Source: Echinostoma caproni (taxonomy: Eukaryota > Platyhelminthes > Trematoda > Plagiorchiida > Echinostomatidae). From it: 64,000 nucleotides of DNA. The translations under genes were made by a program, and so were the position numbers. The stretch is taken from the NCBI GenBank assembly GCA_900618425.1, contig UZAN01039747.1, positions 2,674 to 66,673 on the forward strand. The letters run 5' to 3'. The notes beneath the pieces were generated by a model. It did no database searches. It saw only the letters and a list, made by a program, of their open reading frames with translations, and was not told where the DNA came from. This document shows, piece by piece, positions 36,345 to 48,945 of the stretch. Numbering within the stretch: the first letter of the stretch is position 1; every line of letters begins with the position of its first letter.

Positions 36345-36420
36345 GTGACCAACTGTTTGGCTGAGGAATACGCGTCTATTATTCGTGGGTTTTGAAATAT
36401 GAAAATAGGAACTCGACCCC
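36345..36420 (+). mobile_element. Degenerate tRNA-like SINE head
   Basis: A-box-like TTTGGCTGAGGAATA and B-box-like GGAACTCGACCCC at tRNA-like spacing, with no recognisable cloverleaf or partner copy in this window. Weak. Confidence 0.25.
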
Positions 36421-38060
36421 TGGTTGGCAAATCCCGTTTCTTTGTATGATTCATGCTTAATCGTATACAATTCGAAACACCTAATCTAATTTATCGGAAG
36501 ACTGTGGACTCTCACATGGGTTGGACAGATGTTTGTAATGATGACCATTCTACTCTGTACTTCTTTTCAAGTTTCCGTGCATTGATTCATTCACTTATTT
36601 CGTATGGAAATTTGGTTTTCAGTAGAGTAATAAACGCATGTCAATAAAAATGTGATAAGTTATACGCTTCCATTTTGGTCAGCATCCGCCTGTTAGATTT
36701 GATGGCTGATTCGAAACCCAGTTATGCTAGCAGAAAGAACATATTTTTCTGTGATTAAATTTCACCAGTCGTCGAGCGTGTGTGCGTGCGTATAAAGTCT
36801 GTTGGTGCAAATACGACCGGTTAATCATCCAGGTCTATTAACATAAGCACCACCTGGTTGCATAAAATCCAACGGTCTGACATTAATTGATGGAGGTAAA
36901 TTTGTAGCATTGGCGCTTGGTACCTATTACATAAGCGATGCAACATGACCTTTACTGGCTTTCGTTTGGTGTGCTAGTTGAGTACTTGCATTGTTTTAAT
37001 GAAAATGTTCTGCATACTCAACAATGCGTTTGTCGGGATTGAAAGAACCTGTCTTATAAATATTGTGTGACGTCGAGATAGCATTGAACTTCAAGTAACC
37101 AGGGACGTCATTTTCATAAAATGATGAAATAGAAGTGCAATCATAATGCACTTAGTTGTCCAAACTGAATTAGACAAACTTTCACCTGTTTTACTTTGTC
37201 TATCGGTTTTTCAGTAACCGCTTCAATTCAGTACTTTTGTCCCAAAGCTTAGAAATTTACAATTTCAATAACGTAGACTGGTAAAAGTGAAAACTTCATT
37301 GATTGGAATAAAAGAGATTTACCCTGTGGGTGCTATCATTGCACTTTTCTGAGTTAACCAAATGGATGTCGATCGCAACATTATGGATGAATATAATATA
37401 GGAGTTACTGGAGAACGTGACAGAAATACATTGTAATATTTTCAATCACATTGTACAGTAATATTTCATAGTTTAAGCATGAGTGACTCCAATAAAAATT
37501 GATTACTCTGAGTGAAATAAAAGTATATCAAAGTATATCAACCATCACTTAGTAATAATATATTCTACTAATAGCGGACCAATTAATATCATCATTCACA
37601 TGCGTCAATCAGTTAACAAAATGCGACGCTTCTGGTTGTAAACAATCGTGGAATTTCATTCAGGTTTGTTACACTTCTGATATTTACACTCATTTCTCGC
37701 AAACGCTATTAACAGGCACAGATGGAAAACATTTTTCAAGATATTTAGTTCCATGGTGATTCTATTTATTTCCTCATCTGCGGAAACGAATAATCTCATC
37801 CACTAATGAATTCGAGAGAAAGCGATTTTAGGCATATTTAAAATATCCACTTGTTTAGCATTTCACGGAATCCTGTGTTGCGCTGATCCCGATTATATCC
37901 CCCACTGATCCAATTGAATCTGGTTATAAAATAGAAACGCTTATCAAACACTTCAGATAGTGAGCGGACTATGAAGCAATTGAAGGGGTGTATTCATCAA
38001 AATATTCTTGCTAAAGTTTGGTGCATGATTTTGTGAGTTTCAAGTGGAAATTCTTTTCAG

Positions 38061-38116
38061 CCTAACAGTTATGATGCAAACCAGGTGCCGAAAACTGAAT
38101 AACAACCATCTGGATG
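38061..38116 (+). CDS. Candidate short exon
   Basis: Fifty-six bases between an excellent acceptor (GGAAATTCTTTTCAG) and a GATG/GTAAAG donor, open in one frame (18 codons, LTVMMQTRCRKLNNNHLD). Splice sites are good, but there is too little sequence for a family. Confidence 0.2.
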
Positions 38117-38671
38117 GTAAAGGGTTATTTTTTTGCCTTTTATCAAAATAAAACATTGTCTTCTTCTTGAAGATGCAATACTTGTCATTCCCAGAATATA
38201 TCAATGGAAGCCACTTCATTTGATCGCACTTCTGCGGTTTTCACCATATTATTTTAAAATTATGAATTTGAAAGTATTTTTCAATTTATTTTCATTAAAA
38301 AGGAATTATTTTTATATCATCATTGGTTTTGAAACCTTGACTCATAAATACTAGTGGCATTACATATTATCATTGATCAATAAAATAATGCGCACTGTAG
38401 AAAAGATTTAAGGAATGAGTCTTTCAGGAACTCAACGTTGACAAAAAGTCATCCCGACCAACCGTCACAGTTGTAAATGCACACGGGATATATATAAATG
38501 TTCCAGTTTGGCATCCCAGATTCTTTTCGAATTTGTTTCGTCCGGGGACATAAAAAGCGGGATAACATTGCCTTTGGTCAATACACGGACAATTAAGCTG
38601 AAACAAGATAAAGAACCACGCTATCCTTTCTGGTGGAAGAGGTTATGCGGGAGAACGATGTTTGTCTCCAC

Positions 38672-38672
<1 letters not shown>

Positions 38673-38702
<30 letters not shown>
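38673..38702. repeat. ATT microsatellite
   Basis: Ten uninterrupted ATT units. It produces the isoleucine run in an otherwise open + frame (38508-38840). Confidence 0.97.
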
Positions 38703-39845
38703 GAACTAAAACAAGGAAGTCCAGTGCACACAATTTGTCGTTCGTCGGCCTTGTGTAACCCCCCAAATTTGGGAGCAATACGCGCACATGAATCTCATGA
38801 TAGAACTCTCCGATCTGGTCCAAAATGGAAACAAATTTGACCGAAAGAAGATTTCCGGGTTACCTGTCACGGTAGAGAAAAATAAAATGAACAAAATATT
38901 ACTGAACTGCAAATAAATTAGTAAACCAGAAAACGTGCAGGAAATCAGAAAACGTTTTACAAACAAATAATAATCCCAATTCCCATTTGTGTGCGATAGT
39001 AATACGTAATACGAAGCATCCATCCTCTATAATAACTCATATAAGCATGCAAAGACTAACGTGTGGTTAAAACTAAATCACCACATTGCGAGCCCTAGTC
39101 ACGTGTGTACGTAAAGAAATCTAGTGCAAGAATATTTTTTAAGTTATTTTATCAAAACGGTACGTCTGGGTGCTAGGTTCTATGTTTGGTTTTTCAAACC
39201 CTAGTTTATTTTAAATCCTCCCGCATAGTGTACCTACGAAATTCTATGTCGCTTAGGTATAGTTTAAATGCAGTCCAGTCAGATGTAACTTAAATGTCAC
39301 AACAAATAATAACTTTCGGTTTCCCTACCATTTATACCGCATAGTTGACTGTATATTGTAAAAAAATGTTTATCAATAGTTTGTGTATTCCGCTCAGATT
39401 TGCAAACCTGTGAACGCTTCCTATGTCACATGGATGATCTTAATCGATTTGGCTTCTTGATTTTCCTCCTGTATTTTTCGTATATTTTATTCTGGTTTGT
39501 CACAAGTGTTTTGCTTCCGTAATATTGTCTTTCAAAATCGGGTTTCAACATTTGGTGGACATCTCTCTGTAACCAAAAGCAAGCCCTTAGTGCAGTTGGA
39601 AATATCAAAGAAAATTGAGGGAGCATGGGAAAACAGGCTACTCAAAGGAGAACCTTATCAATGACTGATAAGTACAGACTCGACTCATTCTTCTTGGGAT
39701 TCAGAGTCTGGTGATGTAGAGATTAGTGACGATGCGCACCAAATGTAAACATAAGTACATTGGATTTTTCTTCAATTCTCGTGTAATTAGACAGAAGTAG
39801 GATTTCGGATGCATACATTTCAGTTGACTTTGTGAACACGTGCTA

Positions 39846-40098
39846 ATGGAAACGGCAAGCGTAGAAAGCGATCCAGCACAGTCATTATTAGCAGTCCACA
39901 TTATTGTACAGGAAGAGTACCGAGTGAGTCGTTACTTGCATGAAAACTGATCATTTGCATCCGCAATACGGATTGACTCCAGGAGAGATTTTAGAAACAA
40001 CCGCCAACAGCCAAAAGAAGCAAGAGCGATTAGCACTAAAGTCAGGAACAGATTTCTTTTTGGAAATGGACACAATTCTTAGATCTTATGGACTCTAA
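39846..40098 (+). CDS. Candidate gene fragment, two coding-like blocks in different frames
   Basis: Block 1 (39846-39923) opens with ATG and reads METASVESDPAQSLLAVHI; 11 of 26 codons start with G, the strongest bias in the window, and it meets a perfect GTGAGT donor at 39924. Block 2 (39940-40098) is in another frame, reads YGLTPGEILETTANSQKKQE and ends RSYGL before TAA. The donor and the nearest acceptors do not join the blocks in phase. Either an intron uses a weak acceptor (AAAAG near 40018 keeps phase 0) or the locus is a frameshifted pseudogene. Family not recognised. Confidence 0.4.
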
Positions 40099-41853
40099 AG
40101 TGTGACACGGGATTTAGGTGACAGCTTATTTGTGTGTGATCCCGGAACAATTGCAGGGGGTGTTTGAGTGAGGGTTTCCGGATCAGCTGCAAATGTCTCT
40201 ATGCTTCGCCAAAAAATTCGATTTAAATCATGAAGGAATGTTGAAGACCTCGAGTACAATGAGTTGGTGAAAGTGCCAGGAAAAAAGATGAATGACTTCA
40301 CCATTTCATTTACACAGTATAAATGGAACAATCGGGAAATTTTTTTAAGACTGGAGTGTAGTTTGAAGCGCATATTCCTTTACAGGAAAAATGTTTAATG
40401 AAACATCTTATCTGGTCGAGGTGAAAAGACAATACAGTGGCAAAAAACAAAACACGTGAAAAATTACTTGGAGGTTTTAAAGAGATATCTCCTACACATT
40501 GTACTGGATAAGGAGAGAGAGAAATCATTCACAGCACTCAATGAGCTACTTAAGTGCATCGGATCGTCAAGAGAATGCTTAATCTCTATGCGTTTTCCGA
40601 GTACATAAAAAATGTTCTGAATCTGAGAAGAACTTCGGTCTGTCAATGACCACCATATCATTAGTATTGCTTGATTGGATATGACGTTTTAGAGTAGACG
40701 TCTTGAGAAATATCATACATCAATGGTGCTCGCTCAGTAAACTCTAAAATGGGCATCCCATATCCATGTGCTCAGGAACTAAGTTGATCACAAAAATGGA
40801 ATTAGAAGAGTACACTTATCCCTGAAAAACGATACTGATAGTTCTTGTTTATTAGTACCAGTTTGTTCTCGTACAATTTGCTTTTTTATACAAGTAACAT
40901 TCTGGTTTTTGTGGAACCATAAATCAATTTGAATAAATCATTCATTCATCTGAATCTAAAATCCTTTTCAAAGTACATCAGTAAACATTACTGATCTGTT
41001 GAATTAATACTTTAGAACAAATTCGAACAAGCAACCCCAAATTATTGATTTCGGAGTTTCAGATCTTTTCTTTTTTCTTTTTTCTTTTTCACTTTAATTT
41101 TTTTATTGATCATACAGAGGTCTGACAAATTGTTCTCATTTCACGGCAAACAACTAGATACCGCTAAATAAGAAAAAAGCACCACTTTTAGTTGATTTAC
41201 ACTTGCTTATTACGTTTTGTCAGAATCTTTCATTGACTATATTCATGTGTAGTAGGGTGATAATGCTCCAGTCGTTTTATGTCAAATGGCGCATTAATTT
41301 GGAGCGCAAATGCAGTCGAAGTATTTTCGTTATTGGTTGGACAGCGCAGTTCGCAAATAAGTGCGTCATTTCATATTGGTTTTCACATTCCTTGCTCTTG
41401 AGAAAAGCTCTAGATTGTAGAAAATTATTAGAATAGTCTACGGAATTTTTCTTTTATGCATTTTTATTAGGCCTTTTTTCAGGACTGTGTGAAACCGATA
41501 GGTGGTTCACCAGCACTGGATATGAAACATCGACATTTCATTCATAATAACGACGTCGTCCTGGGGATGGATTTCAGTCATCCTCGGAAGTTCGTATTTA
41601 TTTATTGGAAGAAATTTGTTTTTCCAAAGTGCATATTGGAGCCTGCGTGACGAGCAGTATTGTCTTACTGCTTGACTACCATCGAGACAAGCTTTTAAAA
41701 ATAATTATGTGTACACAATTGACAAGAGGTTGACGTTGATTCTATCGATTCTGTCTGCTGGTTGCGGGGCAACGGGAATCAAAAGACCACTTTAGTTTTC
41801 TTCGTTTTCTAGAGACGTAAATTGTTCTGAGTCTGGGTTAGTACTGCTTTTAC

Positions 41854-42549
41854 CTTGTAGGATAAACTACTGTGCTCGTGCGAGTCTCAAGACAGGAAAG
41901 CGTGCATGGATGGATTCCATGCTCCTGGTTAAAAACAATTATTTCTACCACGAATGCATAAACGTTTCACCTCGACTTCCATTGCTTTGATATATGTTTG
42001 GCGAATCAGGCAACCGTTTTCCTTATGTTACCATTTACGTTTATTTTTCCATAGGATGATTGGCACCCGAGATAAACATTAGACAGAAAATGTGAACGAA
42101 TTTAAAAACATCGTCAAATGAGGCCAGTGGGTCGGAATGAGTACCAATGGCAATTTGGGCTCCGCATCAGCAGATGCAACTACGCGTGACCATTAGGTAA
42201 ACAATTAATCAGGTTTTATCATACAAAGATTATCTTTTCTTTTCATTTTACTTCTTTATATTTACTGTGCAAATATACAATTTTCAGGTAGGGATAAGTG
42301 ATCAATCAAAGAGCTGCCATTTAACAGACAATGACGGAAGCTATGCGATGGTGATGGGATTTGAACACATCCCATGGTGATAATCTGGGAATGTTTCAAT
42401 AGACAATGTGTCCGATTATGTGCTTCAATTATCTATCAAATCGAATTAATTTGATAAATTTGCAACTTACACTGTCTTTTACCATGACCATTGCTTGTTG
42501 GTACTCACTTACTTTATCCCACATCAAATTTATATCAACAATTAAGTTG
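41854..42549 (-). CDS. Candidate two-exon segment, minus strand
   Basis: Upstream exon 42549-42471 has one base of a split codon plus 26 codons, reads NLIVDINLMWDKVSEYQQAM and ends in phase 0 at a GTAAGT donor; 20 of 26 codons start with a purine. Downstream exon 41924-41854 follows a strong acceptor (AATTGTTTTTAACCAG), starts in phase 0 and reads EHGIHPCTLSCLETRTSTVV to a GTAAAA donor. The phases match across the 546-base intron. Family not recognised; further exons should lie on both sides. Confidence 0.32.
42272..42392 (-). mobile_element. SINE family C, degraded copy
   Basis: It shares AATCAAAGAGCTGCCAT, the B-box relic (GGGATTTGAACAC on +, GTGTTCAAATCCC on minus) and the region after it with the copies at 49.6 and 58.8 kb. 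The A box is not preserved. Confidence 0.65.
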
Positions 42550-42993
42550 CTTCATGCCATGAAGAATGGATTGTGATCAAAAATCAAAATCGGGGATCAT
42601 AAAACGTGTGCGTTGCAATTCGCCTGAACTGACATTCTAGTTTATGGACTCACCGTGGAATTAATTCGCTCGTCATCAGACTTGAAGAACGCTATATATC
42701 TTCATTATGGAAATTTATGACATTTGTGCAATCATGTGGTTAGTTTTGTTGATTTGTTTTCACTAATGTACGTCAGAAGTTTGCTCTTTTTGACGTGTAC
42801 TCATTACTTAATGGTTCTGTGGTCAATAAAATTGGCTTAAGTACTCAGGTTACTTTTGTCAGTGATACTTGGGTTTGCCTGCTCGGTGCAACGAACATTC
42901 ATGGAAACGGGGTTTCCAGCTCCAACCGATCACTTATCACATGAATGGTAAATACGATAATCAAAACTTTTTTGTTGATGTGATGTGTTTGAG

Positions 42994-43168
42994 AAATTTC
43001 GTATGCGTGATGTTTATATATATGTCGAAATTCGTTGGGTGGGAAGTGTTTGTGAATGAGCGAGTGAGGGAATTTTTGGACGTCCTCAGAATGTACGTCC
43101 CTGACGATGACAAAACAAATGTTAATGAACGTGGTGACTTGACATCTTTGGATGAACTTCGATTTTAA
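42994..43168 (+). CDS. Candidate terminal exon
   Basis: The frame is open to TAA (43166-43168). Its second half is acidic and coding-like: 20 of the last 42 residues are Val, Gly, Asp, Glu or Ala, reading WEVFVNERVREFLDVLRM then VPDDDKTNVNERGDLTSLDE. The proposed acceptor (TTGATGTGATGTGTTTGAG) is only fair. The minus strand is also open but lacks the bias. Family not recognised. Confidence 0.35.
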
Positions 43169-43320
43169 CGCATAGGCTTCATATATTCTCATAAAACTGA
43201 TGAAGATTTCTTCCACCGGCCACTGCATTCCCCTTAGTCGAACACCATGATCCTCTTTAGCAAAACTTCAATCAAAGTCAGTGAGCGAACAGTTGTTTTT
43301 GGATATTTCTTGTCATTATT

Positions 43321-43347
43321 TTACATATCATATAGTATGATATGTAA
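43321..43347. repeat. Perfect 12-bp hairpin
   Basis: TTACATATCATA, a three-base loop TAG, then the exact reverse complement TATGATATGTAA. No neighbouring gene explains it. Confidence 0.9.
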
Positions 43348-43854
43348 GAGCATCACTTGGAATATTTAATGGGAATATCCAAGCTTTCAATCAAGGTGAC
43401 TGAATGAATTCCGTATCAACGTAGCAAACATTTCATCATGATTTCCGACTAATTTGATTAATCAGATAACCTTATGGTGCACATTTTCATACCTTACTGG
43501 TCAATCCCGCATTATTTTGGATCCGTTGCATTCATATTTCCACTGCTCTCTTGTAGATGATTCTTTCGATTCCCATTTTGTGAGTATTCATTCCAACTTC
43601 CAGGCAACGGTCTAAAGTTGCGGCAAATGTAGTCATAAGTATTTGAAAAATTATTAATATAGGTTGACGATTGAAAAGAATAAATATTTCCCTTGAGGTA
43701 TTCATCTCCTCAAAGGCAAACTATATGGTCCTGAAGTTTGGCTAAAAAAGAGATATTTTGCTCAAGTCGATGACTTCATCTGTGGAGAATTGTATGTACT
43801 TTTGTAGAACCACGGAATTCGCTATTAGAAATTAGAATTCTTCACTTGCATCAG

Positions 43855-44031
43855 ATTTCAGGTGGTTCCAATAAGTTACCGCTTGCACTGCTGTACACTC
43901 TGGCTTGCTCCGGATCATCGCCATATATTGTGTGTACAAAAGACACGATGGGTGTTCAATTGTCCCAGTTTATCATCAGAACAGCTCCAGATGAAACGGA
44001 ATCCTTGATATACACTGCGTTAAAACAATGA
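43855..44031 (+). CDS. Candidate terminal exon with poly(A) signal
   Basis: Acceptor TTCTTCACTTGCATCAG is followed by a frame of 58 codons ending in TGA (44029-44031). An AATAAA lies at 44150-44155, about 120 bases downstream. The frame reads LPLALLYTLACSGSSPYIVC then MGVQLSQFIIRTAPDETESL; 14 of 61 codons start with G. A second AG at 43861 could shorten the exon. Family not recognised. Confidence 0.35.
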   Translation: MSGGSNKLPLALLYTLACSGSSPYIVCTKDTMGVQLSQFIIRTAPDETESLIYTALKQ

Positions 44032-46118
44032 CGTTTTCTCCTGACTAAAATTGAAATATTATTGGAAAAACTGCAGCGGAATGAAATAATTAACGAATAA
44101 TTTACTGGTGAAGTATCGGAATTATTCAAAATCAATTATATAAATATTAAATAAAAACTTTCCGCTGTTCAAAATATTTGCAGCTATTTGTGAAGCAGGA
44201 ATAACTATGCACATAAATTATTTCTTAAGTGATATTTAGACAGAATCGTTTTTGATTTCGTGCTCTTAGCTCCGCGATTCTCATTGATTTCCCGCCGTGA
44301 ATATTGCGATTGAAGAAAAGTATTGCTTTTTTCTTTTTTGCAAGGAGTTGTTTTAGAAATAGCCCCGAAATTTCATGAAATGCTCTGTGTGATTACAGGA
44401 TCCGACTTCGTCAAACCTAGACAGCTGCCGAAAGTTTTACATTAACAACGCTTGTAGCAAGTGGACGTAATGCTTAACCAACGTGTTCGCAAATGATGAA
44501 AGAAACCGAATTAAATCTCATTCTCCACCTCACTTTTACAGTGGAGGGCCTCTTTCCATTTAGTGAATCAGTTGTTCATTTTCCATATTGTCTCGCTTCA
44601 GAAAACATTTTTCAATCGATATTTCATGATTGAGAGCAATATGCTCATGTCTTACCGAAAGTCCATCATTGAGAACATTGGGATACATTCGGTTTGCATC
44701 GGTAATGAGCCGGTTTATATATGTAGCATAACGTTCTGTTTTAGGTTTGTAAGGGTTGGTTGCCTCATTCTGTTCCTTCTTAAAGTGAAGTTATCAACTA
44801 TCCCGCGGTGAAGCATTAGTGTAATCACGTTATGCACGTTACGGCCGGGATTCGATCCTCAGTGATTTCATATTTTTCACTGAACATTTTCCCATTAGAT
44901 GTGTGCAGCAAAACATAAAGAGATACAGTTCAGTGTTAAGTTTCTTGTTGAATTTTTCATGCATATTTGTCACGTACCTGTCCGGGAGTGCTGCTAAGTT
45001 AGACTTGAAAATGTCCGAAATTAGGTGTACCGTTTTTATTGTCTCCTCGTCCTGACTGGTTATCCGAAATTGTATTTACTCATATCAGCGCTGACCGAAA
45101 GAAAAACAGTTGCATAACACTAGACAGACAACGGAGAGCTAAAGGAAACCCATGTTAATGTTTCTAACTTAATTCAATGCCAGTAATGTACTAACTTTCA
45201 GCAGAATGTTATGTAACAATAAAATACAGCATAGATTAGTAGTCAGTGTATACAATTAGTTTGAAGTTTCAGAATGCATTTTCCAGGTGGGCAAATGTGC
45301 TCAATGGTTCACTTACGGGTTTGCAAGCTGATTAGCATTTCGTTATTTGAAGTTTGACAGGTGACTGGGAAAAAGTGACTAAATATACCCCAAGATTGCC
45401 AAACAGAATTCACCAAAGTAGCCTCATCTACATTTCAATGTAATTCAAATATGTTTTTCCTCTATACTTATTTCACTTTGTGGAACTTTAAAACCTGGCT
45501 GAATAAAATAGCTCTGAAGTTTTAGCACTTCCAACCGGCCAAAAGGATGTTAANAGTTTATCCAGGACAACTCAAAGAACATCGTAAAAGAACCTTGCAT
45601 CGGGTCACATACACGGAGTGAAAAGGACATTTGGTAAGATTTGAACAAGATGTTGACAACTGGTCTGAGCATTTGAGCTCCAGCAGTGGCGAATTTTCAT
45701 CCATCCAATTTGAAAATAATATGGTGATTCAATGATCTTGTTGCGGTTTGCATTCAGAGTCGTAAACGGTATAATAAACATCCGCATTACATCTCTGGTA
45801 TAACAGCTGAAACGTATGTTGCACATGATTCTCGCTACACGCTTTTGACAGAATGTTGTTGGAAATCCAGGAGAATGAGGCCCCCACCCAATATATCCTG
45901 ACCTTAATTCTCCCTCCAGGAAATCATTACCGAATCAACTATTTAATTTCCCACACAAGCGTGTCCAAATGGTTATCTTTCGTTGACCTTCCCTGTCTGA
46001 TTTACCCTTACGTTTTTGCCTTCGTTTACCAGTTTATTGTGTAGGTGTGTTTTGAGAAAAATCTTGTTGGACGGAAACAAGTCATGTTCCGGGGGCCAGT
46101 GGTGTTTTTTTTTCATAG

Positions 46119-46317
46119 ATCGTGTATTTCAATCTGGCTCAGATCGACGAAATTCACACGAGTGGACATGTCTGTTGCCGGGTTCTGACGTTGCTCTTCT
46201 GGTGCGCTACACGAAATTGCTTCAGGCGAAGTTGATAAAAAGCGTTTGTTGTCAGGTTGAACATTGTCATTCACAGTCTAATTTGGAATCGGTTGGTTGT
46301 TTAATATTGGGTGGCAG
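46119..46317 (+). CDS. Candidate internal coding exon
   Basis: A near-ideal acceptor (GGTGTTTTTTTTTCATAG) and a CAG/GTGAAA donor bound a 199-base segment open in one frame (65 codons with two bases at each end). It reads SDRRNSHEWTCLLPGSDVAL and has Cys-rich stretches; 18 of 65 codons start with G. A second frame is open for the first 38 codons. An open frame with a good acceptor at 45852-46044 lies just upstream, but its phase does not fit. Confidence 0.4.
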
Positions 46318-46483
46318 GTGAAATTACTTGACCGGTTCTGGCCCATTGCTGACAAAGTGGTACATTTTCCTTTTATTAAGATGATGTAACACAAGAAAGT
46401 GCTTGTTATATGTAATGGAATAATGATCTGAAATAAGTTTATTCATCTGAGCTAGGTAGTTGAATACATTGATGGATAGATAG

Positions 46484-46562
46484 AAATATGGTGAGGTAGG
46501 TAGACAAACAGATGGATAGATAGATAGATTGAGAAACGAATATACAAATGCATAGATAGAAG
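46484..46562. repeat. GATA/GATG-rich degenerate microsatellite
   Basis: Imperfect GATA, GATG and TAGA units over about 80 bases (for example GATGGATAGATAGATAGA). Confidence 0.8.
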
Positions 46563-46770
46563 CCACGGTTAGCTACGTTCATTTCAGGGTCGAATAAATG
46601 TTGAATAAATGCCAGTAGGAGAGAAGAGGAAGAACGATGGAGTATAGTGGACAACGTACACACGGTTCGGTCGGATTGATTGCCCAACTAATTAGTCTGG
46701 AGAGATAAGCTACCACGTTTGTGCATCGATTCCATCTGAGTTTGACGCATGAGTGTGTCCGTGTTTTCTT

Positions 46771-46795
46771 GTGTGTGTGTGTGTGTGTGTGTGTG
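46771..46795. repeat. TG microsatellite
   Basis: About twelve GT units. Confidence 0.95.
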
Positions 46796-47977
46796 CGTAC
46801 AACAGGCCCTCTGTCCATTGAGGCTTGACGCATTTGCAATATAGTACAGTGGAGGGGGTAGGGAAGGAGAACGATAGATTGAATCGGTTTAGATCTACCC
46901 GAGTGTGCGTGCCAACGGTACGCAGACAATAAATGATTGGTGACTGATTGACTGATTGATTAAATGAATGGGAAGAGTAATGAATTAAGTGGAATGAATG
47001 AAAAACACCCTAGGAGAAACGTATCATCAACAAACGTAAAATTGAAAATGTTTCAGATTAATTTGTACAACGAGAAAGATGATCCGTCAAAGGAATACCA
47101 AATGAGATAAATTCCCCTCAAGCGAAGGACAGTGTGGCAAAACGTTACACCGAGGAAAACGAATGTATCTTTGGGCAGCTCGACTAAGGTTTGGGTAGAT
47201 ATAATCAATACTTTGAATAAAAAACAAATATTCCTGAGTCCATGGCAACTTACTCGCTAGTAAACAGTGAAACTTGGTCCTGGCGAACGCTTCCATGTTT
47301 AATGTTCTGCCTTCAGGGTTGAAACCACAGCGCTAATTAATAACTTTTTAGTGCATGCGATTTAATTCGAATTATGTAACTGAATACCTAAAATGCCACT
47401 TTGATGCCTCTGTCGGGGAGTTGTGGTAAAGATATTTTGTAATGACCATGTGAGTAATTTAACCTGCTGATTGTAAGTCGTTTCGAAAGTTCAACGATGA
47501 TGCTACAGTGATTTCCCTCAATCAACTTTCTTACATTCCTCCCTTGAGTATATCTTTTCCCGTCAAGCTTTAGACGAAACTCGTATACCGTTACTTAGTA
47601 ATTATGTCAAATGTTGCAGCGTTAGCAGACCGATGATAATAATGGGGATGCATTTTCGTGAACGGTGTGTATTTTCCTTCACTCGTTAATCTATCTGCCT
47701 ATCATAAAGAGAGCGCAATTTAAGCGGAAATACGGAAAGACAAGCATTTACGTTTTGTGGTATCATTTATTGGTTTATTTCAGGTCTTGTGAATGTACAA
47801 CTATGTTATATTTGAGAGTTTTACTCACAGGAGTATTGCAAGTTATACGGAAACACTGAAGCTGTACGACATGTGCCAAATAGTTTGACAATACGGGTTC
47901 ATCTTCTAATTTATTTACCAAGCTCTGCAACATCAAAATTTGCAGAAAAGAAGTTTTTCAACATTTGTTGATCTCAG

Positions 47978-48221
47978 AACATTCCGATGCGTTTTGGTCC
48001 GACTCACCTACAGCGTCGAGGCTAAAGCACTACGGGTCACGGCTGAGAATTGTGGGTTTGGCTACAGGATTTAGAAGAACGTTAAATGGCTGTGGGTTTT
48101 GGTTGAAACTTGATAGGGAAACGTGTAGACAAATACTGGGATTGTGTGTGTTGGATCGTGTTCATTATTTTGAATTAAGAGGTTCACCCAAGCTCTCCTT
48201 TGGGCAATCTTTTCAGTTGAG
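47978..48221 (+). CDS. Candidate coding exon
   Basis: A good acceptor (AGTTTTTCAACATTTGTTGATCTCAG, of which the last 12 bases matter most) opens a frame of 80 codons to a TTGAG/GTGTCT donor. It reads HSDAFWSDSPTASRLKHYGS then LDRETCRQILGLCVLDRVHY. Codon bias is moderate (about 22 percent G at position 1). Family not recognised; an earlier donor is possible. Confidence 0.28.
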
Positions 48222-48884
48222 GTGTCTTTCTTGGTGCTCATTCTATTGGTAATTTCCACAATAACAGTGCAGCTGTGTAAGAAGGTGGCATTCGAATGAC
48301 GTGACGTGCAGAAAACCTTAGCACCACTAAGAGCTATTTTCCTAGTGGATCAAGCTTTGAAAATGCACCGAAAATCGCAGTCCACTGTCCGTTGGACTAA
48401 TGCCCTATCAGCAATTTAGGTCAACTTCTGAGTGCAAACCGCCGTTCACTTATGTCAGAACAAATTGCGCCTATGATGAATAGTGAGTTAGTGATCGTTT
48501 GTGCAGTGATTATAGTCATTTTATTCGGTGTAAAATTGTAAACCAACAATAGAACAACCAGCGGAAGCCGTCAGGGGATAAAACTAGTGATATAGATTAT
48601 GATTTGATAGAACCATATTCTAAAAACTGGACCCCTTCATCCACCACATCGCAACCGAAAGCAGAAAATAATGCCAGATATTAACACTTCTTTCATTCTT
48701 CTCAATCCCTGACGTGAAGCGAACGAGCACAATTACAGCACACTGAGTTTGTGAATCCCAGTGAGCGGATATGTACAGCTGGACAGGCGCTATGATAATT
48801 AGATGATGAATTCGTTGTGTGAATGAGAGGTGAGCTGAAAAGTTGGCAAGTACTGTGCAGCTGCTTTGATCTCGTTGGTTCTAA

Positions 48885-48945
48885 GCAGCAGTGTGAATCC
48901 ATCGACCTAACTGGGAATCGAAGCCGGGACTTGGAATGCTATTAG
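48885..48945 (-). mobile_element. SINE family D, B-box region
   Basis: On the minus strand, AAGTCCCGGCTTCGATTCCC is followed by AGTTAGGTCGATGGATTCAC, matching the copy at 56119-56215 (CCCGGGTTCGATTCC, GGGTCAGTGGATTCGC). The body may extend down to about 48700. Confidence 0.65.

Larger units (their letters stand above)
30700..39840. other. Long gene-poor stretch
   Basis: Holds the CA and CAA repeats near 34.1-34.5 kb, the ATT repeat at 38.7 kb and a few weak exon-like segments (31366-31425 to a GTGAGC donor; minus strand near 32810 to a GTAAGT donor). No recognisable gene. Confidence 0.45.

Noticed and set aside
42655..42700. CTGATGACGAG on the minus strand as a hammerhead
   Set aside because: No GAAA, stem II or GUC in register.
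46579..46929. 116-codon minus-strand ORF
   Set aside because: Contains a translated TG microsatellite and lacks codon bias.
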